DNA of 64,000 nt from Variovorax sp. V213 (GCF_041154455.1 NZ_AP028664.1:3163001-3227000); one strand, 5' to 3'; numbered from the stretch's first letter, positions 36,919-45,987 are shown. Notes: generated from the letters alone by a model not told the origin. A program made the numbers and translations.

Positions 36919-37635
36919 CGGGTTGGCGACGGTGCACCAGCCGTCGCTGCCGTCGTTGCCATACACCGCCTCCACGCCGGCCGCGCGCAGGCGCTGCCGC
37001 GCGAGCGCGGGCAGGTCGGCAAGCCATTTGCCGGCCGCCGGGGCGGGTTGAAAGCAGCTTGCGGCCTCGGGCGCATGCGCCTCGAACGCTGCCTTGACCT
37101 CGGGCCCGACCTCGAAGGCCTTGGGCCCGATGCAGGGGCCGAGCCACGCTATGACTTTGCTAGCACCGTGTCGGGGACCGGCTTCAGGCTCCGGCGTGAA
37201 ACACCGGGCGGTGGCTTCGAGCACGCCACCGGCCAGGCCGCGCCAGCCGGCGTGCGCGGCCGCCACCCGCTGGCCCGATCCGTCGGTGAAAAGCACGGGC
37301 AGGCAGTCGGCGACCATGATCGTGCAGGCCAGCCCGACCGTGGTGGCGGTGCAGGCATCGGCCGCCGTGCCGTCGTGCACGGCGCCCGCCGAGCCGGCCT
37401 CATCGAGCGCCGCGACGCCGGTGCCGTGCACCTGCTGCAGGAAGACCGGGCGCGCACCGATGGCTTGCCCCACGCGGTGGCGGTTCTCGGCGACGTCATC
37501 AGCCAGGTCGCCCACGTGGTCGCCGAGGTTGAGGCTTTCGTAGCGGCCGCGCGAAACCCCGCCCTGCCGCGTGGTGCACACGGCCCGCACATTCGGTGGC
37601 GCCGGCCATTCCGGCACGAGCCAGTGCGCGTCCAT
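36850..37635 (-). CDS. pgeF: PgeF/YfiH-family multicopper-like enzyme (peptidoglycan editing factor)
   Basis: The protein has 261 residues from the ATG at 37635 (MDAHWLVPEWPAPPNVRAVCTTRQGGVSRGRYESLNLGDHVGD). QQVHGTGV, MVADCLPVLF and AAHAGWRGLAGG supply the His/Cys/His ligands of the conserved metal site. The family members act as purine nucleoside phosphorylases/deaminases and, in E. coli, remove wrongly placed Ser from peptidoglycan precursors. It overlaps the maiA-like gene stop region only by proximity (22 bases) and is on the same strand. Confidence 0.9.
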   Translation of the reverse strand: MDAHWLVPEWPAPPNVRAVCTTRQGGVSRGRYESLNLGDHVGDLADDVAENRHRVGQAIGARPVFLQQVHGTGVAALDEAGSAGAVHDGTAADACTATTVGLACTIMVADCLPVLFTDGSGQRVAAAHAGWRGLAGGVLEATARCFTPEPEAGPRHGASKVIAWLGPCIGPKAFEVGPEVKAAFEAHAPEAASCFQPAPAAGKWLADLPALARQRLRAAGVEAVYGNDGSDGWCTVANPSRFFSHRRDGISGRFAALVWKA

Positions 37636-37657
37636 GATGGCGGGCCCGGTCACCCGG

Positions 37658-38296
37658 TCAGGCTTCCGCGTCGGGCGCCTGCGAGGGCTGGGCGCGCTGG
37701 AAGGCGTCGAGCTCCATGCAGGCCTCGTAGGCGGCCATGGTGCGCGGCAGGCCGCTGAAGTCGCAGTCGAAGCGCTTGCCGTTGAAGATCTGCGGCACCA
37801 GGCAGCAGTCGGCCAGCGTGGGCGTATTGCCGTAGCAGAAGATGCCCCCGGGGTGCTGCGCCAGCTGGCGCTCGAAGGCCAGCATGCCTTCGCGCACCCA
37901 GTGGCGATACCAGGCATTCTTGGCGGCGTCGTCGAGCTTGAGCTCTTTCACCAGGTACTTGAGCACCCGCAGGTTGTTCAGCGGATGGATCTCGCAGGCG
38001 ATCGACTGGGCCAGCGCGCGCACGTGCGCACGGCCGACCGGGTCGCTCGGCAGCAGCGGCGGCTCGGGGTTGGTCTCGTCGAGGTATTCGATGATGGCCA
38101 TCGACTGCGAAAAGCGCTCGCCCTCGTCTTCGAGCAGCGGCACCAGCATGTCGGCCGAAATGGCCGAGTACGGCCCGGTGCGATGGTCGCCACGGGCAAT
38201 GTGCACCGGCACGTAGTCGAACTCCAGGCCCTTGAGGTTCAGCGCAATGCGCACCCTGAACGACGCGGAGGAGCGGAAGTAGTTGTGCAGCTTCAT
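37658..38296 (-). CDS. maiA: Zeta-class GST: maleylacetoacetate/maleylpyruvate isomerase
   Basis: The protein has 212 residues from the ATG at 38296. MKLHNYFRSSASFRVRIALNLKGLEFDYVPVHIARGDHRT holds the SSxSxRVRIAL motif that binds glutathione in zeta-class enzymes. LAQSIACEIHPLNNLRVLKYL and GNTPTLADCCLVPQIF are typical of the C-terminal half. It isomerises maleylacetoacetate (Tyr breakdown) or maleylpyruvate (gentisate breakdown). Because the gene next to it, divergent, is a short FAH-family hydrolase of the fumarylpyruvate type, the gentisate role is the better guess. Confidence 0.88.
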   Translation of the reverse strand: MKLHNYFRSSASFRVRIALNLKGLEFDYVPVHIARGDHRTGPYSAISADMLVPLLEDEGERFSQSMAIIEYLDETNPEPPLLPSDPVGRAHVRALAQSIACEIHPLNNLRVLKYLVKELKLDDAAKNAWYRHWVREGMLAFERQLAQHPGGIFCYGNTPTLADCCLVPQIFNGKRFDCDFSGLPRTMAAYEACMELDAFQRAQPSQAPDAEA

Positions 38297-38385
38297 GATT
38301 CCAGGAGCATAGCGCTCACCGGCAGCCTCGGCCTGCCTCTGGCACACTGCCGTTTTTTCCAGTTTCGCTGAAAAGGACCGTCGCA

Positions 38386-39087
38386 ATGGCTTCCGAGTTT
38401 GTTTTTGCCCCGCCCGCCACCGTTTCGGTTCCGGTGGTCGGCCAGCCGGCCCGCTTTCCGGTGCATCGCATCTATTGCGTGGGCCGCAACTACGAAGATC
38501 ACGCCAAGGAAATGGGCTTCACCGGCCGCGAACCGCCCTTCTTCTTCATGAAGCCGGCCGACGCCGCAGTGGTGGTCGATGCGGGGCAGACCGGCACCAT
38601 TGCCTACCCCACCCTGACCAAGAACCTGCACCACGAGATCGAGCTCGTGGTGGCCATCGGCACGGGCGGCAAGAACATCCTGGCAGCCGATGCGCACAAG
38701 CACATCTTCGGCTATGCCGTGGGCCTGGACATGACGCGCCGCGACTTGCAGAACGACATGAAGAAGCAGGGCCGCCCCTGGGACATCGGCAAGAGCTTCG
38801 AGCAGAGCGCGCCCATCGGTCCGATCGTGCCGGTGGCCGCGGCCGGCGACGCCGAAAAAGCCGAGATCTCGCTGCAGGTGAACGGCACCGACCGCCAGCG
38901 CAGCACGGTCGCCAAGCTGATCTGGAACGTGGCCGAGACCATCGAGCATCTGTCGGCCGCCTGGGAGCTGCAGCCCGGCGACCTGATCTTCACCGGCACG
39001 CCCGAAGGCGTGGCCGCGGTGGTGGCGGGCGACACGCTGGTGGGCGAAGTTGCCGGACTGCCCAAGCTGACCGTCAAGGTCGTCTGA
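38386..39087 (+). CDS. FAH-family hydrolase (fumarylpyruvate hydrolase-like)
   Basis: The protein has 233 residues. RIYCVGRNYEDHAKEMG, then LHHEIELVVAIGTGGKN and FGYAVGLDMTRRDLQN hold the metal-binding Glu/Glu/Asp pattern of the FAH fold. PGDLIFTGTPEGVAAVVAGDTL is the end motif. Length and sequence fit fumarylpyruvate hydrolases such as NagK rather than full-size fumarylacetoacetase. It is divergent from the GST-type isomerase (89-bp gap), which would provide its substrate. No gentisate dioxygenase is in the window. Confidence 0.85.
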   Translation: MASEFVFAPPATVSVPVVGQPARFPVHRIYCVGRNYEDHAKEMGFTGREPPFFFMKPADAAVVVDAGQTGTIAYPTLTKNLHHEIELVVAIGTGGKNILAADAHKHIFGYAVGLDMTRRDLQNDMKKQGRPWDIGKSFEQSAPIGPIVPVAAAGDAEKAEISLQVNGTDRQRSTVAKLIWNVAETIEHLSAAWELQPGDLIFTGTPEGVAAVVAGDTLVGEVAGLPKLTVKVV

Positions 39088-39095
39088 CTGATATG

Positions 39096-39170
39096 CGCCC
39101 CCACGCTCATCACTTCGTGTATTCGCTGCCCCCCGAGGGGGCGCAGGCCTCCCTTGGGGCGGCCCGGCGA
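39096..39170. repeat. Intergenic repeat element of Comamonadaceae type
   Basis: The gap between the FAH-type and Nudix genes carries CCCCCACGCTCAT..., a GCCCCC/GGGGGC hairpin (39128-39142), and then a GGGGCGGCCCGGCG ending. I recognise this composite as a frequent intergenic element in Variovorax and Acidovorax genomes. This is from memory, without a search. Confidence 0.5.
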
Positions 39171-39190
39171 GAGGCCTGACCCCACACTCC

Positions 39191-39742
39191 ATGATCCTGC
39201 GCGTACCCATCAAGCACTGCAAGAACTGCGGCACCGCGGTGGTCTACCGCGTCCCCGACGACGGCGACACCAAGGAGCGCGCGGTCTGCCCGGCCTGCAG
39301 CACCATCCACTACGAAAACCCGCTGAACGTGGTGGGCACCATCCCCGTTCTCGGCGACAAGGTGCTGCTGTGCAAGCGCAACATCGAGCCGCGCTGGGGC
39401 AAGTGGACGCTGCCCGCGGGATTCATGGAGCTCGGCGAAACCGCGGCCCAGGGTGCAGCCCGCGAGACCGACGAAGAGGCCGGCGCCCACTACGAGATGC
39501 AGGGCCTGTTCGCGGTGATCAGCGTGGTGCGCGTGGGCCAGGTGCACATGTTCTACCGCGCCCGCCTGCTGGACGACCGCTTCGACCCGGGCCACGAGAC
39601 CATCGAGGCCCGGCTTTTCACGGAGCAGGAAATTCCGTGGGAAGAAATCGCCTTTCGCACCGTGCGCGAGGCACTCGAACACTTCTTCGAAGACCGGCGG
39701 CGCGGCAGCTTCGACCGGGTGCACGAACTCAGCATCGTTTGA
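39191..39742 (+). CDS. Zn-ribbon Nudix hydrolase
   Basis: The protein has 183 residues. Residues 8-36 carry two CxxC pairs (HCKNCG and VCPACS), a zinc ribbon. Residues about 45-165 are the Nudix fold with a complete Nudix box, GFMELGETAAQGAARETDEEAGA, which has the expected Gly, Glu, Arg-Glu and Glu-Glu residues. Members with this ribbon hydrolyse nucleotide-sugar or ADP-ribose type substrates, and the exact one is unknown. It ends 5 bases before the CreA gene start, so the two probably share a message. Confidence 0.9.
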   Translation: MILRVPIKHCKNCGTAVVYRVPDDGDTKERAVCPACSTIHYENPLNVVGTIPVLGDKVLLCKRNIEPRWGKWTLPAGFMELGETAAQGAARETDEEAGAHYEMQGLFAVISVVRVGQVHMFYRARLLDDRFDPGHETIEARLFTEQEIPWEEIAFRTVREALEHFFEDRRRGSFDRVHELSIV

Positions 39743-39747
39743 AACGC

Positions 39748-40266
39748 ATGAACAAGGCACTCCGCACCACCACCACCTCGGCCACCTTGCTGCGCCGCGG
39801 TGCCCTCGCCTGCGGCCTCGCCCTCGGTGCGGGCCTGGCCGTGGTGGCGCATGCTGAAACCGTGGGCGACGTCGACACCGCGTTCAAGCTCATCGGGCCC
39901 GACCACAAGATCGTGGTCGAGGCCTACGACGACCCCAAGGTCAACGGCGTGACCTGCTACGTCTCGCGCGCCAAGACGGGCGGCCTGGCCGGTGCTTTCG
40001 GAGTGGCCGAAGACAAGTCGGAGGCCTCCATTGCCTGCCGCCAGGTCGGCCCGGTCAGCGTCACGCAGCCCCTGCCCAAGCGCGAAGAGGTCTACACCGA
40101 GCGGCTGTCGATTCTCTTCAAGCGGCTGCGCGTGGTGCGCATGGTCGACGCCAGGCGCAACACGCTGGTCTATCTCACCTATTCCGACCTGCTGATCGAC
40201 GGCTCGCCCAAGAACAGCGTCACCGCGGTGCCTATCGACCGCGGCACCCCGATCCCGCTCAAGTAG
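39748..40266 (+). CDS. creA: CreA-family periplasmic protein
   Basis: The protein has 172 residues. The N-terminus has Arg and Thr residues and then a long hydrophobic stretch (GALACGLALGAGLAVVAHAE), a signal peptide. The mature part has ETVGDVDTAFKLIGPDHKIVVEAYDDPKVNGVTCYVSRAKTGG, the hallmark of CreA. The two Cys (VTCYVS, IACRQV) probably form a disulphide. The function of CreA is not established. Confidence 0.9.
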   Translation: MNKALRTTTTSATLLRRGALACGLALGAGLAVVAHAETVGDVDTAFKLIGPDHKIVVEAYDDPKVNGVTCYVSRAKTGGLAGAFGVAEDKSEASIACRQVGPVSVTQPLPKREEVYTERLSILFKRLRVVRMVDARRNTLVYLTYSDLLIDGSPKNSVTAVPIDRGTPIPLK

Positions 40267-40397
40267 CTTCACATCCGGGCCCGGGCGGTCCGCCCGGTTC
40301 GGGCAACCCCTGCGAGTTTGCTAGCATGCCCCGCGGTGGCTCGCCCGGCGCGCCGACCCGAAGGAACCCTCCGCAACGAAATCGTTCCAACAGAGCC

Positions 40398-40901
40398 ATG
40401 CACCTTCAAGATCTTGTTTTCCGTACCGGCGCCGCGGTTCTCGTGGCGGCCGGCCTCGCAGCCTGCACCACGCCGCAGCCGCCCGGGCGGCCGGGCCTGA
40501 ACATACCTCCGCCCGTCCAGCAGCCGCAGGCCATGTTCATCCGGCCAGCCAGCGGCACGACCATTGCCCGCTTCGACGGCGTGCGCAACAAGGGACTCGA
40601 CATTGCCGGCAACGCCGGCGACCCCATCGTGGCCTCGGCCGACGGCCGCGTCGTTTATGTGGGCGGCGAGCTGCGCAGCTACGGCAACATGGTCATCATC
40701 AAGCACAACGAGACCTTCCTCACCGCCTACGCCCATGCGCAAACCATTCTCGTGAAGGAGAACGCGGTGGTGCGGCAGGGCCAGAAGATCGCCGAAATGG
40801 GCAAGAGCGACACCGACCGCGTGAAGGTGCACTTCGAGATCCGCAAGAACGGCACCGCCGTCGATCCCGAGCCCTACCTGAGCGGACGCCTGCAGCAATA
40901 G
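40398..40901 (+). CDS. NlpD-like lipoprotein with degenerate LytM domain
   Basis: The protein has 167 residues from the ATG at 40398. The lipoprotein signal has the box LAAC (VLVAAGLAAC). A short Pro-rich linker (TTPQPPGRPGLNIPPPVQQPQ) precedes the LytM/peptidase M23 fold, FIRPASGTTIARFDGVRNKGLDIAGNAGDPIVAS to KVHFEIRKNG. The zinc ligands are partly lost: the first His (HxGxD) is Asn (NKGLD) and the first His of the HxH motif is Val (VHF). It is therefore probably not a peptidase but an activator of cell-wall amidases, like NlpD and EnvC, in the outer envelope. Confidence 0.8.
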   Translation: MHLQDLVFRTGAAVLVAAGLAACTTPQPPGRPGLNIPPPVQQPQAMFIRPASGTTIARFDGVRNKGLDIAGNAGDPIVASADGRVVYVGGELRSYGNMVIIKHNETFLTAYAHAQTILVKENAVVRQGQKIAEMGKSDTDRVKVHFEIRKNGTAVDPEPYLSGRLQQ

Positions 40902-40914
40902 CGCAGAACGCGCC

Positions 40915-42570
40915 TCAAAGCAGGCTCTCGGGCACCAGCGGGGCGAACAGCTCCAGTTTCCAGCGCGACCAGAAATCCGTTTCCGGCTCCACGTGCAGGA
41001 TGGTGTCGGCCGCGTCGCCCGACCCCGGGTTCACCCACTCGATGCCGCCGCGCGGGCCCAGCTGCAGCTGGTAGGCGCCGTCGAGGCGGATGAAACCGAT
41101 CAGGCTGGTGAGCTGCTGCGCGATCTGCGGACTGAAGATGAAGATCCCGATCTCGGTGTTGTGCAGCATCGAGCGCGGGTCGAAGTTCATCGAGCCGATG
41201 AAAACGATATTGCGGTCGACCACGGCCGACTTTCCGTGCAGCCGGCCGCTGGCCGAACCGTACATGCCGAAGCGCTTGGTTTCTTCGACGCGCTTGGGGC
41301 TCAGCTCGTAGAGTTCCACGCCAAGGCGCAGCATCTCGGGCCGGTAGCGGCGATAGCCGATGTGCACCAGCGATTCGTCCGTGGCCGCCAGCGAATTGGT
41401 GACGATGGTGTAGCTCACGCCCCGCTGCCGCACGAGGCGGATCGTCTCCATGCCGCCGCGCCCCGGAATCAGGTAAGGCGTGGTCTGCAAGATTTCCTGC
41501 TGCGCGCCGCGCAGGTATCGCCGCACGTTGTAGAGCACGCTGTCGGTCGACTCGTCGGCCGGCAGACCGCGAATCTCGTCCGTGGGCCCCAGTGCCTTGG
41601 CGGGCGCATCGGCATAGGCTTCGGCGCGCGCCCAGACGAGCGACAGCACGCCCTCGCCCAGGTCCTTGGCGAGCGCGTTGTTGCCCAGCAGATCGGTCGA
41701 AACCGGCGGCTCGGGGTGCAGCGTGTCCGGTCCGCCGGTCAGCTGCTCGAAACGCTCGCGCAATTGCTGCGGCGTGGCGCCGCCGTTCGAAACCAGCGAC
41801 TCGACGGGATACACATAGGGGCTGTTCCAGTACATGTCGAACAGCGACGAAAGCCGCGGCACGACCGTGCCGGCCACCAGCGTATCGATGTCGATGAAGT
41901 TGGAGCCGCCATCGCGCAGAAAGTATTCGTTGGCGATGTTGCGCCCGCCCATCACCGCCATCGTGTTGTCCACCACGAACAGCTTGTTGTGCATGCGGCG
42001 GTGCACGCGGTCGAAGTCGAGCAGCGACGATGCCCAGCGCGTTCCCAGCCGGTCGCGCCCGGCCGGGAACGGATTGAACATCCGCACCTCGACGTTCGGA
42101 TGCGCCGCGAAGCCCGCGAACAACGGGTCGGCGCCGGCGGTGTAGAGGTCATCGACCAGCAGGCGCACGCGCACGCCGCGCTCGGCCGCATCGCGCAGCG
42201 CGCGCAGCAGGTAACGGCCGGTTTCGTCGTTCTGCACCAGGTAGTACTGCACGTCGATGGAGCGCTGGGCCCGGCGCGCGAGCTCGACGCGCGCATGCAG
42301 CGAAAACTGCGGCATCGGCAGCAGGCGAAAGCCGCTCAGCCCCTGTCCCGGCGGCGATGCCGCGGTGACCATCCGGCCAAGCTCCGTGTCCGCGCCGTCC
42401 GTGATGGCCACCGACGGCTTGCGTTCCACCCCCGCCGGCAGGCCGGCACAGCCGCCCAGGAACAGCAAGGCAATGCCGAGCAAGAGCCACAGCGGCCACT
42501 GCGCCCAGGAGCGGCGCAAGCCGGCGCTGCCGGCCGTCTCTGAAATTCGCGGGGTGAGGTGTTCTGACAT
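40915..42570 (-). CDS. Phospholipase D family lipoprotein (ClsC/YmdC-like cardiolipin synthase family)
   Basis: The protein has 551 residues from the ATG at 42570 (MSEHLTPRISETAG). A longer frame exists upstream but has no family sequence. A signal with lipobox-like LFLGGC is near residue 40. Two HKD motifs are intact: HNKLFVVDNTMAVMGGRN (about 210) and HGKSAVVDRNIVFIGSMNFDPRS (about 430). It would transfer phosphatidyl groups between lipids to make cardiolipin or related products at the inner membrane. Its neighbours are not a lipid operon. Confidence 0.85.
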   Translation of the reverse strand: MSEHLTPRISETAGSAGLRRSWAQWPLWLLLGIALLFLGGCAGLPAGVERKPSVAITDGADTELGRMVTAASPPGQGLSGFRLLPMPQFSLHARVELARRAQRSIDVQYYLVQNDETGRYLLRALRDAAERGVRVRLLVDDLYTAGADPLFAGFAAHPNVEVRMFNPFPAGRDRLGTRWASSLLDFDRVHRRMHNKLFVVDNTMAVMGGRNIANEYFLRDGGSNFIDIDTLVAGTVVPRLSSLFDMYWNSPYVYPVESLVSNGGATPQQLRERFEQLTGGPDTLHPEPPVSTDLLGNNALAKDLGEGVLSLVWARAEAYADAPAKALGPTDEIRGLPADESTDSVLYNVRRYLRGAQQEILQTTPYLIPGRGGMETIRLVRQRGVSYTIVTNSLAATDESLVHIGYRRYRPEMLRLGVELYELSPKRVEETKRFGMYGSASGRLHGKSAVVDRNIVFIGSMNFDPRSMLHNTEIGIFIFSPQIAQQLTSLIGFIRLDGAYQLQLGPRGGIEWVNPGSGDAADTILHVEPETDFWSRWKLELFAPLVPESLL

Positions 42571-42827
42571 CGGTCGATGCGATGCGCAACGCGCGCAGGG
42601 TCGCCGGTTTCTACCATGAGCCAGGGAAAAACCGCGCGCATGGAGTCCTCCTACACCATTGGCAAGAGGCAAGCTGACGCACCCGCGCCTGCGGCGGCGC
42701 CACATTGGAGCAACGGAGCGAAGCAGGCCAGCATTTCGGATGCGAGGCCGGCGGCATCGGACACAAACTTCGTTCTCGACTATTTCCGCCTGAGTGCGGA
42801 CCCTGTAGAACGCCCGCTCTTCTCCCC

Positions 42828-45248
42828 TTAGTCCTCTCCCGCCACCAGCACACCGAGTTCGCGTGCCGGATGCCGATGCTTCGCGAGCGCCGCGACGAAG
42901 GCCTCGATGGCAGACTCGAAATTCTCCGGCCCAGCGCGCAGCACGCCCGGGTCCGGATCCCCCGAAGGCAGGGCCTCGGGAATCTTCGCTTCGGCCAAGA
43001 GTGCGGCGGACGCGCCGAGCGCAAGAATCGTCTTGCCGTGCTGGAACTGGTCCTTGATGATCGGCTCGGTGTGGAGATTGGCGGAGAGAAGCTCCACGCC
43101 TTCGGTTCCGTCGGGCAGCACCAGCGCGTCGAACAAGAAGCCGGGCTCGCTCTCCATCGAGGCGTCGGCGTCCATCGTTCCACCCTCGGCGGTGCGGAAC
43201 GGCCCGATGCGCGGGCCCACCAACCGGCCTACGGCGCCCGCTGCCAGCAATGCCGCCTGGATGGCCGCGATCTGCTCGCCTTGTATGCCGTCCGCCACCA
43301 GCAATGCCACCTTGCGCGTTCGCACCGAGCCGTCGCCGGGCCGAGCCATCAGCGAGAGTGAGGGTGAACGCGTCACCTCCGGCTTCACGGGCTGCTCGAG
43401 TGCCTTGGGCAGCGCGGGCGGCAGGGACATGCCCAGCCCATCGGCCACCTGCTGTGCCAACAGCGGCGAAGCATTGACGAGGCTTGCCACCATGCGTTCG
43501 CGCACGGCAGGCACGGTGCACTTCGATAGTTCGAAGCGAAACGCGGCCGCGATGTGCGCCTGCTCGGTGGGCGTCTGGCTCTCGAAGAAAAGCGTGGCCT
43601 GCGTGTAGTGGTCGGCAAATTTCTCGGGCTTGCCGCGCACCTTGTCCTGCTCCACGCGCTGCGGAAAGGTCATGAAACCCGCCGAAGCGCCGGCCTGGAA
43701 CGGACAGCCGCCACCCAGCGAGTTGGGCTCGTAGGCCGCGCGCCCGCGGTGGACGGCCTGGCGGTGCATGCCGTCGCGCTGGTTGTTGTGCACCTGCGCC
43801 ATCGGCGCATTGATCGGCAGCTCATGAAAGTTCGGCCCGCCCAGCCGCGTGATCTGCGTGTCGACATACGAGTGGATGCGCCCGGCCAGCAGCGGGTCGT
43901 TGGTGAAATCGATGCCCGGCACCACGTGAGCGGCACAAAACGCCACCTGCTCCGTCTCGGCAAAGAAATTGTCGGGATTGCGGTTGAGCACCAGGCGGCC
44001 TACCGGCGTGAGCGGCACCAGTTCTTCCGGCACTATCTTTGTGGCGTCGAGCACGTCGAAACTGAAGGCATTGGCCTCCTCCTCGGTGAAGATCTGCAGG
44101 CCGAGTTCCCACTCCGGAAACTCCCCGGCCTCGATGGCCTCCCACAGGTCGCGGCGATGAAAGTCGGGGTCGGCGCCCGAGATCTTCACCGCCTCGTCCC
44201 ATACCAGCGAATGGGTTCCGAGAACGGGTGTCCAGTGGAACTTGCAGAACACCGAGTCGCCGGCTTCGTTCACAAGCCTGAAGGTGTGCACACCAAAGCC
44301 CTGCATCATGCGAAAGCTGCGCGGAATGGCGCGATCGGACATCGCCCACATCAGCATGTGGGTGGACTCTGGCATGAGCCCGACGAAATCCCAGAAGGTG
44401 TCGTGCGCGCTCGCGGCCTGCGGCATCTGGTGATGGGGCTCGGGCTTCACGGCGTGGACGAGATCCGGGAATTTCATCGCGTCCTGGATAAAGAACACGG
44501 GCATGTTGTTGCCCACCAGGTCCCAGTTGCCTTCCTCCGTGTAGAACTTGACGGCGAAGCCGCGCACGTCGCGCGCGGTGTCCTTGGAGCCGCGCTCTCC
44601 AGCCACGGTGGAAAAGCGCACGAAGACCGGTGTGGTTTTTCCCGCTTCGCGCAGCGGCGCCGCTTTGGTGAACTGTGGAATGCCTTCGTAGCATTCGAAA
44701 AAGCCGTGGGCGCCAGAGCCGCGCGCGTGCACGATGCGCTCGGGAATGCGCTCGTGGTCGAAGTGAGTGATCTTCTCGCGAAGTATGAAGTCTTCCAGCA
44801 ACGCGGGGCCACGCAGGCCGGCCTTCAGCGAGTTCTGGTTGTCCGCGATGGGCACACCCTGGTTGGTGGTGAGCCGCTGGCCACCCGAGTCCACGCGCAC
44901 TCGGTCAAGGGATTCGATGGTGGCATTCAGGCCCGGCATGGCCATGCTGCCAGTCTTCTGCGAGTCGATCTCTTCCGAGAGCGTGCTGGCCGTCGCCGCG
45001 GACGACAGCGGCTCGGCTGTCTGGCCGGCCTGGGGGTGAAGCGCGTTGTCGTGTCCATGCTCCAGTGGCTTGTTCGCATTGAAAGGCATCGAAGCCGCAA
45101 GCGCCTGCGCGTGCGCGGCCTTTTGCGATGGGGGGTCGGTCGGTATTCCGCCCGGCAGGTTCGCGGCGCCGCTGTCGGTGTTGCGGGCAGCTGCCGCGGC
45201 GTTGGTGGTGGCGCGGTCGGAACCGGGAGGCGTCTTGGAGGTTGACAT
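42828..45248 (-). CDS. katE: Large-subunit catalase HPII (KatE type)
   Basis: The protein has 806 residues, including the long C-terminal domain found only in HPII-type (clade 2) catalases. HERIPERIVHARGSGAHGFFE contains the active-site His (near residue 173), VGNNMPVFFIQDAMKFPD the distal Asn, and RIHSYVDTQITRLGGPNF the haem-binding Tyr. Residues about 655-800 form a DJ-1-like domain that ends the protein. It removes hydrogen peroxide and is usually made in stationary phase. GGAG precedes the ATG. It is downstream of a hemerythrin gene (51-base gap, same strand). Confidence 0.97.
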   Translation of the reverse strand: MSTSKTPPGSDRATTNAAAAARNTDSGAANLPGGIPTDPPSQKAAHAQALAASMPFNANKPLEHGHDNALHPQAGQTAEPLSSAATASTLSEEIDSQKTGSMAMPGLNATIESLDRVRVDSGGQRLTTNQGVPIADNQNSLKAGLRGPALLEDFILREKITHFDHERIPERIVHARGSGAHGFFECYEGIPQFTKAAPLREAGKTTPVFVRFSTVAGERGSKDTARDVRGFAVKFYTEEGNWDLVGNNMPVFFIQDAMKFPDLVHAVKPEPHHQMPQAASAHDTFWDFVGLMPESTHMLMWAMSDRAIPRSFRMMQGFGVHTFRLVNEAGDSVFCKFHWTPVLGTHSLVWDEAVKISGADPDFHRRDLWEAIEAGEFPEWELGLQIFTEEEANAFSFDVLDATKIVPEELVPLTPVGRLVLNRNPDNFFAETEQVAFCAAHVVPGIDFTNDPLLAGRIHSYVDTQITRLGGPNFHELPINAPMAQVHNNQRDGMHRQAVHRGRAAYEPNSLGGGCPFQAGASAGFMTFPQRVEQDKVRGKPEKFADHYTQATLFFESQTPTEQAHIAAAFRFELSKCTVPAVRERMVASLVNASPLLAQQVADGLGMSLPPALPKALEQPVKPEVTRSPSLSLMARPGDGSVRTRKVALLVADGIQGEQIAAIQAALLAAGAVGRLVGPRIGPFRTAEGGTMDADASMESEPGFLFDALVLPDGTEGVELLSANLHTEPIIKDQFQHGKTILALGASAALLAEAKIPEALPSGDPDPGVLRAGPENFESAIEAFVAALAKHRHPARELGVLVAGED

Positions 45249-45299
45249 GAAAACTCCGTTCGATGAGTTGCGTCGCAGTCGCGGGGATGGGTCGCGTGT

Positions 45300-45893
45300 T
45301 CAGGCGCGCGCATGCCGGCGCAGGTGGCCGGAACGCCGTGCCAGGAAGAGCCCGGCCGCGGCCAATCCGACCATCGCGATGGCCGCGGTGTTGCCCGAAG
45401 CCGCGCGGCCCATGTCGAGCGCGATCTCGCCGGAGCGCGGCCCGGCAAGCTGCAACCGGCGCTTGGTCATCTGCGCGCCAAGGTCGCCGAGCTTGTCGGC
45501 CAGCAACTTCTCGGCCGCGGGCAGCAGAATGGTTTCTTCGTCCGCGACGTGATGCATCACGTCCCGCATCAGCGTCGACAGGGTTTCGTCGTAGTCCTGC
45601 GCTTCGGGTTCCATGGTGCGGAGCAGGCTGATGAGGCGGCGCATCTCGGAATGCTCGTCAAGCGCCTTCGTGATGCGTTCGTCCTCGCAGACCTTGCGCA
45701 TCTCGGGATAGAAGATTTCTTCTTCGAGCTGCGCATGAATTTCGAGTGCGGTGCAGATGGTGTTGACCAGGCCCTTCTTCACCCGGGACGGCGCACTTGC
45801 CTTGTACTGGTGGAAGGTGGAGAGCACGTGCGTGTGGTCCAGGCGAATCATGTTGGTCGCCGAGGGAAACAGTCGGGAGACGATGTTTGTCAT
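45300..45893 (-). CDS. Hemerythrin-domain protein with C-terminal membrane helix
   Basis: The protein has 197 residues from the ATG at 45893 (MTNIVSRLFPSATNMIRLDHTHVLSTFHQYKAS). The hemerythrin iron ligands are visible in order: LDHTH, then EIHAQLEEEIFYPEM, DEHSEM, and VMHHVADEET. The last 35 residues hold one hydrophobic helix (NTAAIAMVGLAAAGLFLARRSGHL), which probably anchors it to the inner membrane. Such proteins bind O2, NO or iron. It is co-directional with katE and the second hemerythrin. Confidence 0.9.
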   Translation of the reverse strand: MTNIVSRLFPSATNMIRLDHTHVLSTFHQYKASAPSRVKKGLVNTICTALEIHAQLEEEIFYPEMRKVCEDERITKALDEHSEMRRLISLLRTMEPEAQDYDETLSTLMRDVMHHVADEETILLPAAEKLLADKLGDLGAQMTKRRLQLAGPRSGEIALDMGRAASGNTAAIAMVGLAAAGLFLARRSGHLRRHARA

Positions 45894-45914
45894 GGTGAAC
45901 TCCGAGGCGAGGCG

Positions 45915-45951
45915 AAAAAAAGGGGCGCCCGGCCGATGGCGGCCGGGCGCC
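45915..45951 (-). terminator. Intrinsic terminator between the two hemerythrin genes
   Basis: A perfect 12-bp GC-only stem (GGCGCCCGGCCG and its complement) with a 4-base loop at 45924-45951 is followed on the minus strand by TTTTTTT (45921-45915). It is 37 bases after the stop of the gene at 45988. It implies that the katE/hemerythrin pair below has its own promoter. Confidence 0.9.
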
Positions 45952-45987
45952 GGGATCAATGGCAAGCGATCCGGTCGGGCTGCCCGC

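Noticed and set aside
40915..43521. 868-codon version of the phospholipase-D gene starting at 43521
   Set aside because: The extra 317 residues are an out-of-frame mirror of katE. The ATG at 42570 begins a proper lipoprotein signal.
43554..45245. 563-codon plus-strand frame opposite katE
   Set aside because: Exact mirror of the catalase coding frame without any recognisable domain or ribosome site.
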